Assembly: GCA_039923495.1 (NCBI GenBank) | Contig: JBDTCO010000042.1 | Coordinates: forward strand, 1 to 64,000 | Origin: JBDTCO01 sp039923495 | GTDB lineage: Bacteria > Myxococcota_A > Polyangia > Palsa-1104 | Direction: 5' to 3' | DNA length: 64,000 bases | In this document: piece after piece, positions 49,199-60,632 of the stretch | Layout: each line of letters opens with the position of its first letter | How positions within the stretch are numbered: the first letter of the stretch is position 1 | The notes under the pieces: generated by a model | What the model saw: only the letters and a program-made list of their open reading frames with translations | Database searches by the model: none | What the model was told of the DNA's origin: nothing | Translations under genes and position numbers: made by a program

Positions 49199-50362
49199 TT
49201 ATCGGAGCCTCACGGAGCGCGCCACGTTCGCGAGCTGGTCGGCAATGTAGAGCGTGCCGTCCGTGATCGACAGGCGCGCGGGGTGATTGAGCTTCGCCTC
49301 GAGCGCGGGACCGTTGTCGCCGAACAGGCCGCTCGCGCCGGTGCCCGCGTAGGTGTCGATGACCTCCGAGGTGGGATCGACGCGACGGATGCGCGAGTTG
49401 AACGTGTCGGACACGTATATGGCGCCATCGCTGTCGACCGCGATGCCGCCCGGCTGGAAGAGCTGCGCCTGCAAGCACGGCCCGCCATCGCCGGAGAAGC
49501 CGCCGGTGAAGCCATCGGGGTGCGTGCCGACGACGGTGGAGATGATGCCGCTCGTCATGTCGATCTTGCGGATGACCTGGTTGGCGGTGTCGGCGACGAG
49601 GAGGTTGCCCTCGACGTCGATCGCGAGCGCGCCGGGCGTGTCGAGGTGTGCCTTCACGGCCGGGCCGCCATCGCCGTCGAACGCCGGCTTGCCGTCGCCC
49701 GCGAGCGTGGAGACGGTGCCGTCCACGTCGATCATGCGGATCTGGTTTGCGCCGTCGTCGGCGAGGAACACGCGGCCCTTTTTGTCGACGGCGATGGCGT
49801 CGAGCTCGCAGAAGCCGGCCTCGAGCGCCGGCCCCCCGTCACCGGTGCCGTAGCAGATGTGCGAGCCGTCGGGGAGATCGCCGACGCCATCTGCGCCCCT
49901 GCCGGCGACGAGGTGCATGCGCTGGTCGAGGCCGATCTCGTAGAGCTTCGGATCGTGCCAGGCGACGATGATGTTGCGACCGTCGGCGCGGAACGCGAAG
50001 TCGATGGGATCGAGGATGCCCGTCGCGGTGGCGAGCGCGCCATCGATGGAGCCGACGTGCAGACCATTGCCTGCAACGATGCGCATCGTGCCGTCCTTCT
50101 CCACGACGCGCAGGTAGTAGTTGTTGAGGTCCATGACGTACACGAGCCCGTCGGGACCGACGCGCACGGATGATGGCAGGTAGAGCGGCGTCTTGATGGC
50201 CGGCAGGTTGTCGTCCCCGAGGCCGCGCGCGCCATCGCCGGCGACGCGGCACATCTCGCCGACGCCATCGCACGTGGTGCCGCTGCTGCAGCCCGTCCCT
50301 GCGAACAGGGACAGGGAGAGCGCTGCCACTGCGGCCATCGACAGCGAGGAATGTAGGCGCAT
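49199..50362 (-). CDS. NHL-repeat beta-propeller lipoprotein, first of three
   Basis: 387 residues from ATG 50362 with Shine-Dalgarno GAGGTG. Signal and lipobox AALSLSLFAGTGCSSG. Blades include LVYVMDLNNYYLRVVEKDG, VFLADDGANQIRMIDVDG, FDGDGGPAVKAHLDTPGAL, LLVADTANQVIRKID, FSGDGGPCLQAQL, IYVSDTFNSRIRRVD and LYIADQLANVARSVRL. Conserved GDGGPA loops identify the NHL type. Promoter-proximal gene of a four-gene envelope operon, with a promoter and overlapping palindrome about 70-95 bp upstream. Confidence 0.88.
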   Translation of the reverse strand: MRLHSSLSMAAVAALSLSLFAGTGCSSGTTCDGVGEMCRVAGDGARGLGDDNLPAIKTPLYLPSSVRVGPDGLVYVMDLNNYYLRVVEKDGTMRIVAGNGLHVGSIDGALATATGILDPIDFAFRADGRNIIVAWHDPKLYEIGLDQRMHLVAGRGADGVGDLPDGSHICYGTGDGGPALEAGFCELDAIAVDKKGRVFLADDGANQIRMIDVDGTVSTLAGDGKPAFDGDGGPAVKAHLDTPGALAIDVEGNLLVADTANQVIRKIDMTSGIISTVVGTHPDGFTGGFSGDGGPCLQAQLFQPGGIAVDSDGAIYVSDTFNSRIRRVDPTSEVIDTYAGTGASGLFGDNGPALEAKLNHPARLSITDGTLYIADQLANVARSVRLR

Positions 50363-50430
50363 GGACACCTCTTCATACTGCGTGTCGTACCGCTCGTGCT
50401 GCGAGCGCGCAGCGCAATGAACTGTGTTCA

Positions 50431-50458
50431 CCGTTACACGCGTAACGAGGTCGGTCAA
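50431..50458 (-). promoter_or_regulatory. Promoter with embedded palindrome for the NHL/P460 operon
   Basis: Minus strand TTGACC (50458-50453), 16-bp spacer, TAACGG (50436-50431). The perfect inverted repeat CGTTAC-ACGC-GTAACG (50432-50447) covers most of the spacer and the -10 box, the usual place for a repressor operator. Confidence 0.5.
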
Positions 50459-50815
50459 GGACTCGTTCCCGTCGGAGACGGGGCCAGTCGAGATATGTCC
50501 GACACGTCGGTTATGCGCATTCCCTGGGCGCATGCCCATGCGCCAGGCCCATGCGCCAGGCCCATGCGAAGGTAGCTACGAAGGCGCGGCACGGCTGGAC
50601 TGCATCGTCACGCAAGCGCGGTGCCGACCGATGCACGGGGCATGGAGAGGTCACTGCACATACGGAGACACGCGAAACCCGGAACGGCTCACGCGATCAC
50701 GGCGAAGGTCGGCCGGCTCGGATCGCGACACGTACGTCACATGGGTATGCAAAGCGAGGGTGTGAAGATTTACCGCATCGACGAACCCACGCAGCGTGGC
50801 CACACTCACCTCGCG
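50459..50815. other. Non-coding divergent region with hairpin and 13-bp tandem repeats
   Basis: I see no convincing gene in this stretch. It holds a hairpin GGCGCATG-CC-CATGCGCC (50527-50544) and a tandem CCCATGCGCCAGG (50535-50547, 50548-50560, partial third copy from 50561). The remainder up to the cytochrome gene shows no clear motif. It separates the minus-strand NHL operon from the plus-strand MbnP operon and should contain the promoter of the latter. Confidence 0.6.
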
Positions 50816-51196
50816 ATGAAGTCGTCACGTGAGCTCGGGGTGGCATTCGTGTTGCTGGCGGTGTTGTTGCCCGCGTGCCGCGGACAGTCGATGGCCATCG
50901 TCGGTGACATGATGTGCCCGAGCGACAGCACGAGCTGCGCGGGTGCCGCACCGAGCTACGCTTCCGACGTGGCGCCGCTCATCGAGAGCAACTGCAGCGG
51001 GTGCCACATGGCGGGCGGCAGCGCAGCGGATCGACCGCTCACGTCGTACGACGCGTTGTTCAAGCTCAAGGGCTCCGCGTTCACCGCGGTGTATGGGTGT
51101 GTGATGCCGCCTGCCGACGACGCCGTCGATCAGCTCACGCCCGACCAGCGCACGACCCTCATCCAGTGGCTCGCGTGCGGCGCGCCCAACAACTGA
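50816..51196 (+). CDS. Small lipoprotein cytochrome c
   Basis: 126 residues from ATG 50816 (an ATG at 50744 is possible but would place a polar extension before the signal). The lipobox is VLLPACRG. One heme site ESNCSGCHMAGG (CxxCH) and a distal CVMPPAD Met are the axial ligands expected of a class I cytochrome c. The end TTLIQWLACGAPNN is typical of small monoheme proteins associated with planctomycete/myxobacterial cytochromes. It opens an operon with MbnP and an MbnH-like diheme enzyme and may pass electrons to it. Confidence 0.82.
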   Translation: MKSSRELGVAFVLLAVLLPACRGQSMAIVGDMMCPSDSTSCAGAAPSYASDVAPLIESNCSGCHMAGGSAADRPLTSYDALFKLKGSAFTAVYGCVMPPADDAVDQLTPDQRTTLIQWLACGAPNN

Positions 51197-51209
51197 CGTG
51201 GAGCCCCGT

Positions 51210-53175
<1,966 letters not shown>

Positions 53176-53179
<4 letters not shown>

Positions 53180-54381
53180 AGCGCGTCCTGGCTGCGCTCG
53201 CGCTCGCGGGTTGTGCGCATGCGCCGGTCGTGCGGCCTGTCGATCGGCTCGAGCTGCCGGTGGTGAGCGTCGAGACGCCTTCTGCCGGCTCGATCCAGCA
53301 CGCCGCCGAGCTCGAGGTGCGCGGCACGCTGCACACCGGTGACGGGCGCGGCTGGGTCTGGGTCGACGGCACCCAGGCCGAGGTCCACGACGGCACGTGG
53401 GTCGCGCACCGTGTGCCGCTCCACGAGGGCTCGATCGAGCTCGGCGTCGTGCTCACGGATTCCGCGGGGACGAAGGTGCGCGTGAACGTCCCGCTCGTCG
53501 TCGAGACGCACGACCGGCCGTTCTCGGATCACCTGTGCGTGGGCGAGACGTGCCTGCGCTACGAGACGCGTGGCGTGCCGGTGCGCGACGCGGCGGGGAT
53601 CATCACGAACGCCGTCGTCGTCGTCAGTGCGTACGGCTTCGGTGAGAAGCTCGACGCGCTGTGGCCAGAGCTCGTCGGACCGGGGCGCGCGCTCGACTCG
53701 CGGACCCGCTACGTCATCGGTGTGGCATCGGACGCGGGCGTGCCGGTGGAGACGCTGATGGCGTCGCTCGCGCTCGCAAAGACGACGCCGCTCGTCGGTG
53801 CCTCGACGTATGGCGCGGAGGCGGTGCTGCGCCTCGTGGCGCGATCGCCGGCGTGGGTGGGCCCCGTGGTGATCTGTGGCGGTCACGACCGACCGTGGGA
53901 CGAGCCGCTCGTGCGCGCGGTCCGGCAGGCGCTCGATGGACCGGACGCATGGCGGCGTGTCGTCTCGCTCATGGTGCCCGCGAGCTACACGCCGCACTAC
54001 CTCGCCGACGTCAGGCACGCATCGGAGCATGGGCTCGTCGACGAAGCGCGCGTGCAGGGTCTCGAGAAGGCGTTGATCGAGCGGCAGCTCGCGCGACCCG
54101 CGTCGATCGCCGCCTTGCGGGAGAGGCTCGATCGCGCGCAGGCGCTCAGCAAGGCGCCGCTCCTGTTCTCGGGGCTTGCGGGGCGCCGCGTGACGCTCGT
54201 CGTGAACACGCAGGACCGGCTCGTCGCGCTCCTGCGGGTGCGTGCGCTCGGTGATCGCCTGCGTGCTGCCGGTGCAACGGTGAAGTTCGTCCCCTTCGAC
54301 GATGAGCTCGGGCACAGCGCCTACTTCCGTCATGCGCCGCCTGCGCTGGAGCAGGCGCTCATCGAGCTGGTGAAGCCGTGA
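53176..54381 (+). CDS. Lipoprotein alpha/beta hydrolase (homoserine acetyltransferase-like fold)
   Basis: 401 residues from GTG 53176, overlapping the MbnH stop (GTGA). Lipobox ALALAGCAHA. A beta-sandwich-like N-terminal part (PSAGSIQHAAELEVRGTL) precedes a hydrolase domain: nucleophile region VGASTYGAEAVLRL (Ser), acid in VVNTQDRLVAL and His in DELGHSAYF. The spacing resembles homoserine O-acetyltransferase-type hydrolases, but the elbow is GASTYG rather than GxSxGG, so activity is uncertain. Function within the MbnP operon is unknown. Confidence 0.72.
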
Positions 54382-55157
54382 GATGGGTGGTTGTCCTGCT
54401 GCTGGTGACGGGATCGGCGTTCGCCGACGAGCTGCCCGCCTGTCGTGCGCTCTACAAGGCCGTCGTGTTCGATGGCGCCGTCGACTACGAGAAGCTCGCC
54501 GCGCACCCACGAAAGGCCGAGTGCGCCAAGGCGCTCGCCGACGCGCGGCCCGAGGAGCACGGCGCCGCGGCGCTCGCGTTCTGGGTCGACGCCTACAACC
54601 TGCTCTCGCTGCTCGCGATCGCCGACGAGCCCGAGCGCTGGAGCGTGCGGGAGGATGGTGGCGCGCTGTTCCGTACACGCATGTTCTCGGTGGCCGGACG
54701 CACGCTCACGCTCGATCAGGTCGAGAAAGATCAGATTGGCCGCCTCACGCACGATCCACGCGTCGAGTTCCTGCTGTCGTGCGGCTCGCGCTCGTGCGGC
54801 CTCTTGGCCCCCGATGTCATGGCAAAGGTCACCGGCTCACCCGAGGCCGACCCCGACATCCAGAAGAGCCTCGACGCCGGCATGGTCGATGGCATGCGCC
54901 GCTGGTTCGCTCGCGCCGACAACCTGCGCGTCCGCCGCGACAACGGCACCGTCGAGGTCGGTCAGCTCCTCCAGCTCGACTGGCACGGCAGCGACTTCGA
55001 GCGCGCGGGCATCACCCTCGTGAGGCTCGTCGCCGAGGCCCTCGACCAGAAGGATCCCCAGGCTGCGAAGGACCTTCGCACAGGCAAGCTCCGCCTCGCC
55101 ATCCACCCCTACGACTGGCGCACCAACCGCGTCCGCCGGACCTTCATCCTCCCCTGA
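54378..55157 (+). CDS. Secreted DUF547 protein
   Basis: 259 residues from GTG 54378, overlapping the previous stop (GTGA). Signal peptide MRWVVVLLLVTGSAFA. DUF547 features: VDYEKLAAHPRKA, LAFWVDAYNLLSLLAI, VEKDQIGRLTHDPRVEF, LLSCGSRSCGLLAP (conserved Cys pair) and IHPYDWRTNRV near the end. DUF547 has a papain-like fold in plants and bacteria; the bacterial role is unknown. Last gene of the operon; it converges on the beta-eliminating lyase with an 11-bp gap. Confidence 0.85.
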   Translation: MRWVVVLLLVTGSAFADELPACRALYKAVVFDGAVDYEKLAAHPRKAECAKALADARPEEHGAAALAFWVDAYNLLSLLAIADEPERWSVREDGGALFRTRMFSVAGRTLTLDQVEKDQIGRLTHDPRVEFLLSCGSRSCGLLAPDVMAKVTGSPEADPDIQKSLDAGMVDGMRRWFARADNLRVRRDNGTVEVGQLLQLDWHGSDFERAGITLVRLVAEALDQKDPQAAKDLRTGKLRLAIHPYDWRTNRVRRTFILP

Positions 55158-55173
55158 GCCGCGTCCCGTCAGG
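55153..55173. terminator. Weak hairpin across two facing stop codons
   Basis: CCTGA (55153-55157) and TCAGG (55169-55173) pair, and each arm contains the stop of one of the convergent genes. A short stem; termination strength is uncertain. Confidence 0.3.
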
Positions 55174-56377
55174 TGGGTTGGAAGCGGGCCAACATGGGGT
55201 TGGGACCACTGGATCTGACGGCCAGGTTCCTGGCCTCGGCGGTGCGACCGAAGAAAGCGGTGATGCCTTCGATCATGCGGTCGACGTCGGCGTCATGGAA
55301 GCGCGCCAGCGGGAGCGGCAGGCGGATGACGACGCGCTTCCACACAGGGTTCGGAAACGCGAGCGCGCGGACGCCGGACAGCGTGTAGAGCCAGCCCTCG
55401 AGCGCTCGTGCACGGAGCGGTACGGTGCCCAGCGCCGACGCGGGCACCGGCACGTAGACGGCGTGACCGCCGATCGGGTCGAGCACCTCGATCCCGGCGC
55501 GGCGCAGCCCTTCGGAGAGCCGCACCAGCAACGCACGGCGCGCATGGAGGGGTGCAAGATCACGCGCGATCGCCTTCATGCCAGCCGCGAGTCGCACGCG
55601 CGCATCGAGTGGCTCGAGCAGCGTGCCCTCGTCGAAGCAGTACGAGAACACCGCGTGCTCGAGCGCCTCGTCACGCACCGCGACGAGAGCCCCGTACGGC
55701 GTGAGCAGCTCCTTCGAGCAGCTGACGGTGAACGCGTCTGCGAGCGCGCAGAACTGTGCTGCCGTCGAGAGCGGAAGCCCGAGCGAGACGATGTTGGCGA
55801 GCAGGCGCGGCACGTCGAGCACGAGCAGCGCGCCCGCCGTCGAGCACAGCGCGCGGACCTGCGTCGTGTTCTCGAGCGACAGCGGCCACCCGCCGAGCGT
55901 GTTGTTGCACGGCTCGAGGTACACCACGTCCACGTCGCCGCGCGCGAGGCGCTGCTCGAGCCACGCGAGATCGAGGTCGGCCGTGCCGGTCGGCGGTGCC
56001 GTCGGTGCCAGCTCGATGGTTGCATTGCCGTGACGGTGCAGCGCGTGCTGCACCGTGCGGAACAGGCCGTGCGTCACGACGACGAGCCGCGGCTTGCGGA
56101 GCTTGTGCGAGAGCGCGGAGAGCAGCGCCAGCTCGGCCGAGCGTCCCTTCGTCGCGACTACGTAGCGCGCCGGTCCATAGATCGCCTCTGCAAGCGCAGC
56201 GAGGTCGGGCTCGCGTGCGCCGATTGCGGCGGCCCTTGCGCTCTCATCGTTCACCGACGAGACGAACGACCGCGAGGGCACGTCGGTGAGCAGGTCGTAC
56301 TCGATGTCGGCCGGATCGAGCAGCAGCACGTTGTAGCTGGCGCGCTCGAGGCAACGCTGGCGATCGTCGGGCGTCAT
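55169..56377 (-). CDS. PLP-dependent beta-eliminating lyase (tryptophanase-like fold)
   Basis: 402 residues from ATG 56377. Fold-type I PLP enzyme: YVVATKGRSAELALLSAL (cofactor phosphate region), YLEPCNNTLGGWPLSLEN, GALLVLDVPRLLANI (PLP Asp) and FTVSCSKELLTPYGALVAV with the Schiff-base Lys in CSKELL. These place it near tryptophanase and tyrosine phenol-lyase rather than standard aminotransferases. A substrate cannot be assigned. It diverges from an AMP ligase with 48 bp between starts, so both may serve one amino-acid-derived pathway. Confidence 0.78.
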   Translation of the reverse strand: MTPDDRQRCLERASYNVLLLDPADIEYDLLTDVPSRSFVSSVNDESARAAAIGAREPDLAALAEAIYGPARYVVATKGRSAELALLSALSHKLRKPRLVVVTHGLFRTVQHALHRHGNATIELAPTAPPTGTADLDLAWLEQRLARGDVDVVYLEPCNNTLGGWPLSLENTTQVRALCSTAGALLVLDVPRLLANIVSLGLPLSTAAQFCALADAFTVSCSKELLTPYGALVAVRDEALEHAVFSYCFDEGTLLEPLDARVRLAAGMKAIARDLAPLHARRALLVRLSEGLRRAGIEVLDPIGGHAVYVPVPASALGTVPLRARALEGWLYTLSGVRALAFPNPVWKRVVIRLPLPLARFHDADVDRMIEGITAFFGRTAEARNLAVRSSGPNPMLARFQPT

Positions 56378-56425
56378 GATGAGGCCAACGTACCGGAACG
56401 CGCGCGAGCGTGACAACATGGCGCC

Positions 56426-58030
56426 ATGCAGAGCTCGCCGTTCCCTAGCAAGGAGCCGCCGCGTACCGTCGACGAGATGTTCCGCGCCGCCGTCGCCGCG
56501 CACCCCGATCGCGACTTCATCGTCGCCGTCGAAGGCAACCAGCACCTCACGTACAAGGAGGTCGCACGCCAGGTGGATGCGCTCACCGAGTCGCTCGCAG
56601 CGCACGGGGTCATCGCAGGCGATCGCATCGTCTTCTTCCTCGAGGCGTCGCTGCCGACGATCTTGATGGACCTCGCGTGCGCGCACATGGGGGTCGTGCC
56701 GGTGCCGCTGTCTCCGACGTTCTCCGCGCGCGCGCTGGCGCAGCTGTGCACGCGCACGAACGCACGCGCGGTCTTCACCGACCGCACGCACGCAGCGATT
56801 CCCGAGGCGTCGCCGCCGGTGCTGCACCTCGGCGAAGGCGGCAACCTCGACGCCACGCCGAAGCGCAGCGCCGCCGATGCCGCCGCGCGGCTCACGTCGT
56901 TGCCGCAGCACGGCCCCGCCAGCTGCTTCTTGTTCCAGCCCACGTCGGGCACGACGGGCGAGCCGAAGATCATCATGCGCTCGCACGCGGTGTTCGATCG
57001 CGTGGCGCGGGTGCACGCGCGCGACATCCCGGAGTCGCCCCAGCGCCTCCTGCTCGTCGCCGCGCTCACGCACGGCATGGGGCAGTACGCGCTCGCGACC
57101 GCCCTGCACCTCGCGGGCACGCTGTGCCTGCCGACCGCGATCGACACCGACTCGAACCTGCAGGAGATCCGCGCGCTCGACCCGACGTTGCTGTTCCTCA
57201 CGCCGCGCGTGATGCGCGCGCTCCACGAGCAGCGCACGCCGGGGGATGCGCGCTGGTTCGGCCCGAGCGCGTTCCTCGTCTACTGCGGCGGCGCCGCGAC
57301 GCAGCCCGAGCTGCTGCGCCGCTTGGTCGACGATGGCATCTTCGTCTCGGAGGGCTACGGCGCGAGCGAGATCTCGCTCCTTTCGCAGACGTTGCCGGGT
57401 CGGTGGAAGGAAGGAACGTCGGGCGAGGTGATCCCCGACGTCACGCTGCGCACCGCCGAGGATGGCGAGCTCCTCGCGAAGTCGCCCGGCGCGATGATCG
57501 GCTACTTCGACGACGCCGAGCTGACGCGCCAGGCCTTCACCGACGATGGCTTCTATCGCACGGGCGACTACGCGAAGGTGGAGGACGGGTACCTTCGCTA
57601 CCTCGGTCGCAAGCGCGACGTCTTCAACACGAACGAGGGTGCCAACGTGCACCCGGGGCGCATCGAGGCCCTCGTGGAGCACATGCCCGGCGTCAAGCAG
57701 GCCGTGCTCGTCGGTGATCAGCGCAAGTACCTCGCAGCGCTCATCGTCGTAGATGGTGCAGCGTCGGGTGCAGCGGCTGGCGTCACGTCGAGCGCGCCCG
57801 ACGGCTTCCTCGACGAGCGCGAGCATGCGGCGCTGTACGAACGCATCCGCACGGCGCTCCAGCCGATGAACGACGGGCTCGAGGCCATCGAGCGCGTGCG
57901 CCGGTTTGCGCTGTTCGCGACGCCGTTCCCGACCGAGATGTACCGCCTCGTGGGACATGCCAAGGTGAGTCGCAACCGCCGCCTCCTCGAAGAGGGGTAC
58001 GCGGCCCGGATCTCGTCGCTGTACACGTGA
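56426..58030 (+). CDS. Stand-alone AMP-forming ligase (ANL superfamily)
   Basis: 534 residues. Motifs: LFQPTSGTTGEPKIIMRS (P-loop), FVSEGYGASEISLL, FYRTGDYAKVEDGYLRYL, GRKRDVFNTNEGANVHPGRIE and a C-terminal VGHAKVSRNRRLLEE with the catalytic Lys. There is no carrier-protein or thioesterase domain. It could load an acyl acid on CoA or a carrier protein, or be the adenylating partner of the MbtH protein encoded at 16.9 kb, although MbtH normally acts on NRPS domains. Divergent from the PLP lyase. Confidence 0.88.
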   Translation: MQSSPFPSKEPPRTVDEMFRAAVAAHPDRDFIVAVEGNQHLTYKEVARQVDALTESLAAHGVIAGDRIVFFLEASLPTILMDLACAHMGVVPVPLSPTFSARALAQLCTRTNARAVFTDRTHAAIPEASPPVLHLGEGGNLDATPKRSAADAAARLTSLPQHGPASCFLFQPTSGTTGEPKIIMRSHAVFDRVARVHARDIPESPQRLLLVAALTHGMGQYALATALHLAGTLCLPTAIDTDSNLQEIRALDPTLLFLTPRVMRALHEQRTPGDARWFGPSAFLVYCGGAATQPELLRRLVDDGIFVSEGYGASEISLLSQTLPGRWKEGTSGEVIPDVTLRTAEDGELLAKSPGAMIGYFDDAELTRQAFTDDGFYRTGDYAKVEDGYLRYLGRKRDVFNTNEGANVHPGRIEALVEHMPGVKQAVLVGDQRKYLAALIVVDGAASGAAAGVTSSAPDGFLDEREHAALYERIRTALQPMNDGLEAIERVRRFALFATPFPTEMYRLVGHAKVSRNRRLLEEGYAARISSLYT

Positions 58031-58045
58031 TTCTCGACGGGATCT

Positions 58046-58075
58046 TTGCGGTGGGTGACGTAGATCGTGTAAAAT
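58046..58075 (+). promoter_or_regulatory. Promoter of the FrzS-like gene
   Basis: TTGCGG (58046-58051), 18-bp spacer, TAAAAT (58070-58075), 37 nt before the ATG at 58113. An AAGAGG Shine-Dalgarno precedes the start. Confidence 0.5.
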
Positions 58076-58112
58076 AGAGCGACTTCGGATCAGCTACCCA
58101 AGAGGAATGCGC

Positions 58113-60632
58113 ATGTCCCAGCGCCTCGTCACGATCATCGACACGGATGTAACTCTCGCCACGCACCTGCAAGGGGAGCTCGCGCGCTACGGCCTATCTG
58201 CGGAGGTGCTTGCCGACGCCAACGAGCTGATGGGGCGCAAGGACGGCCTGCCCGAGCTGGTGGTGCTCTGCATCGACCCAAAGCGAACGGGCTGGGCCGT
58301 GTGCAACCGCCTTCGCAAGAGCCCTCAGCTGAAGTCGATCCCGCTCATCATCACGAGCGCCGAGGCCACCGAGAAGGACTTCGACGATCACAAGAAGCTG
58401 AAGACTCGTGCCGAGGAGTACCTCCACAAGCCCTTCAGCGTCGACGCGCTCATCGAGAAGATCGGCACGCTCATCACGATGCCGGATGCTGGCGGCGTCG
58501 AGATGGAAAGCCAGGAGATCGACATCGAGGCCGATCTCGGGGACATCGATGTCGAGCCCGAGGAGATCGGCGACGCCGTCGAGTACGCCGACGAGATGAC
58601 GATGGGCGGCAACGCTCGTACGAACCACCGCGGGTTCGAGCAGGCGGGCGAGGACGAGCGCACGCGCATCGGCTTCACCTCGGAGATCGACGGTGAGGTC
58701 GATCTCGAGACGAACGCCGCCTTCGCGGCCATCGGTCTCGACGATCCCGCCGAGCAGACGATGCAGCGGCCCATGCCGACGGCGTTCGACGACGATCCGT
58801 TCGGTCTTCCCGAGCCGCCCGTCACACCGGCGCGTGCGGCAGCACCGCCCGTGCATGCGCCGCCCATCCCGCCCGTGGCTGATGCGCCGCCGGTCACCTC
58901 GGCGTCGTCTCCGTTGTTCACGCACGCTCCGGCGGACCAGGACTCGGGACCGGTGCCGAAGCTCGACACGGCCGAGCTGGAGCTCGCGGACATCGCGCGC
59001 GACGCGGAGCAGCTCGTCGCGGAGACGCCACCGCCCATCGCCCACTCGGTCGCGTACGACAACAGCGCGCTCGAGGCTGCGCAGCGAGAGATCGAGCGGC
59101 TCCATCGCGAACTCGACGATGCACGAGCCAAGGCTGCGGCTGCACCTGCGGCCGCGGCTGCGTCGTCGTCGTTCACGCGCGACCGCGAGTTCCTCACGCT
59201 GCGCGAGACGATCAACAAGAAGGAAAAAGAAGTCCTCGATCTGAAGGACGCGCTCGACGCGAAGGATCGTCAGATCCTCGACGGCAAGGACAAGCTGCGC
59301 GAGGCCGAGCGCAAGACGCGTGAAGGCGACGAGCGATCGCTGGCCACGGAGCGCGAGCTCGTGGCGGCGCGCGAGAAGATGGAAGCGCTCGCGGCCGACA
59401 AGGATCGCGGCGTCGAGCGCGAGAAGCAGTCGAAGGAGCGGCTCGAGGACACGCAGAAGGCGCTCGCTCGCGCCGAAGGTGAGATCGAGACCTGGCGTGG
59501 CAAGCACGCGACCGACACCGCTGCGCTCGACGAGAAGTTGAACCAGACGGTCTCGAAGTATCGCGAGGAGATGGGGCAGCTCCGACAGCAGCAGGCCGAG
59601 TCGCTTGCAGAGCTGAAGACGGAGCACACGAAGGCGCTCGCCAGCACGCGCTCCGAGCACGAGACGCGTGTGCAGACGCAGGTGGCGGAGCACGCCTCCA
59701 GGATCGAGTCGCTGGTCGCCGAGCATGAGACGGCGCTGAGCGTCCAGGCCGACGAGCATCGAGGCACGCTCGATACCGAGCTCAAGGCTGCGGAGCGACG
59801 GCAGGGCGAAGCTCTCGTCAACCTCGAGACGAAGCACGAGGCCGCGCTCGAGGAGGCGACGGGCCGTCACAAGGAGGCGCTGCGCGCGCTGACGGAGGAG
59901 AGCAAGCGCACGCTCGAGCAGGCGATTGCCGATCACGTCGCGGAGCGTGGTCGCCTCGAGGCGGACCACACGCGCGCCCTCGAGACGCTGGATACGAACA
60001 AGACGGAAGAGCTCGCGCAGCTTGCACTCCAGCACGCCGATGCGCTGGCGAAGGCGGAGGAGGCTGCGACTTCAGCGCAGGTCGAGGCGCTGTCGGCGAA
60101 GGAAGCGGAGCACGAGGCGGCGCTCGTCGCGGCGCGTGAGGCGCACGGTCGCAAGCTGCAGGCGCTCGAGGAGTCGCACGACGACCTCAAGGCGGGTATG
60201 CAGGCGCGTCACGCGACGCAGATCAAGGATCTGCGCGCGCAGTACGACGCGGCGGTCGTCGAGTGGAACGCGGCCATCACCGAGCGCGACGGCATCATCG
60301 GACAGCACCGTGATCGCGGTGAGGAGCTCGAGACCGCGCTCGCGGCGGAGCAGGCGCAGTCACACATGCATGCTCGTCGCATCCAGGAGCTCGAGGACGA
60401 GGCCGAAGCTGCCGCGAGCTCGCTCGCCGAGCGCGCGCAGACCGTCCAGACCCGCGACGCGCGTATCTCGGAGCTCGAGCAGGAGAGCGCGCGATTCCAG
60501 GACCAGATCCTGCGGGCCTACCAGCGCATCAAGGCCGACGAGAGCACCGTACAGCGCGCCAAGAAGGCCCTCGCTATTGCGCTCACGCTCCTCGAAGAGA
60601 GCGAACCCGAAAAGGACGAAGCCGTCTCCTGA
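58113..60632 (+). CDS. FrzS-like pseudo-receiver plus long coiled-coil protein
   Basis: 839 residues from ATG 58113 (an ATG two codons earlier sits too close to the Shine-Dalgarno). Residues about 1-125 form a receiver-like domain (RLVTIIDTDVTLATHL, LVVLCIDPKRTGWAVC, IPLIITSAEATEKDFDDHKK, AEEYLHKPFSVDALI) close in layout to the FrzS pseudo-receiver of Myxococcus. An acidic and Pro-rich linker follows to about 300, then a near-continuous coiled coil to the end. FrzS is a polarity and gliding-motility protein, so this may organise a cell pole. It faces an HD-GYP gene tail-to-tail. Confidence 0.82.
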   Translation: MSQRLVTIIDTDVTLATHLQGELARYGLSAEVLADANELMGRKDGLPELVVLCIDPKRTGWAVCNRLRKSPQLKSIPLIITSAEATEKDFDDHKKLKTRAEEYLHKPFSVDALIEKIGTLITMPDAGGVEMESQEIDIEADLGDIDVEPEEIGDAVEYADEMTMGGNARTNHRGFEQAGEDERTRIGFTSEIDGEVDLETNAAFAAIGLDDPAEQTMQRPMPTAFDDDPFGLPEPPVTPARAAAPPVHAPPIPPVADAPPVTSASSPLFTHAPADQDSGPVPKLDTAELELADIARDAEQLVAETPPPIAHSVAYDNSALEAAQREIERLHRELDDARAKAAAAPAAAAASSSFTRDREFLTLRETINKKEKEVLDLKDALDAKDRQILDGKDKLREAERKTREGDERSLATERELVAAREKMEALAADKDRGVEREKQSKERLEDTQKALARAEGEIETWRGKHATDTAALDEKLNQTVSKYREEMGQLRQQQAESLAELKTEHTKALASTRSEHETRVQTQVAEHASRIESLVAEHETALSVQADEHRGTLDTELKAAERRQGEALVNLETKHEAALEEATGRHKEALRALTEESKRTLEQAIADHVAERGRLEADHTRALETLDTNKTEELAQLALQHADALAKAEEAATSAQVEALSAKEAEHEAALVAAREAHGRKLQALEESHDDLKAGMQARHATQIKDLRAQYDAAVVEWNAAITERDGIIGQHRDRGEELETALAAEQAQSHMHARRIQELEDEAEAAASSLAERAQTVQTRDARISELEQESARFQDQILRAYQRIKADESTVQRAKKALAIALTLLEESEPEKDEAVS

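Noticed and set aside
50424..50765. A 113-codon plus-strand frame in the NHL/MbnP divergent region
   Set aside because: It has no plausible ribosome-binding site, its translation is Arg-rich with no fold, and it crosses hairpin and repeat sequences.
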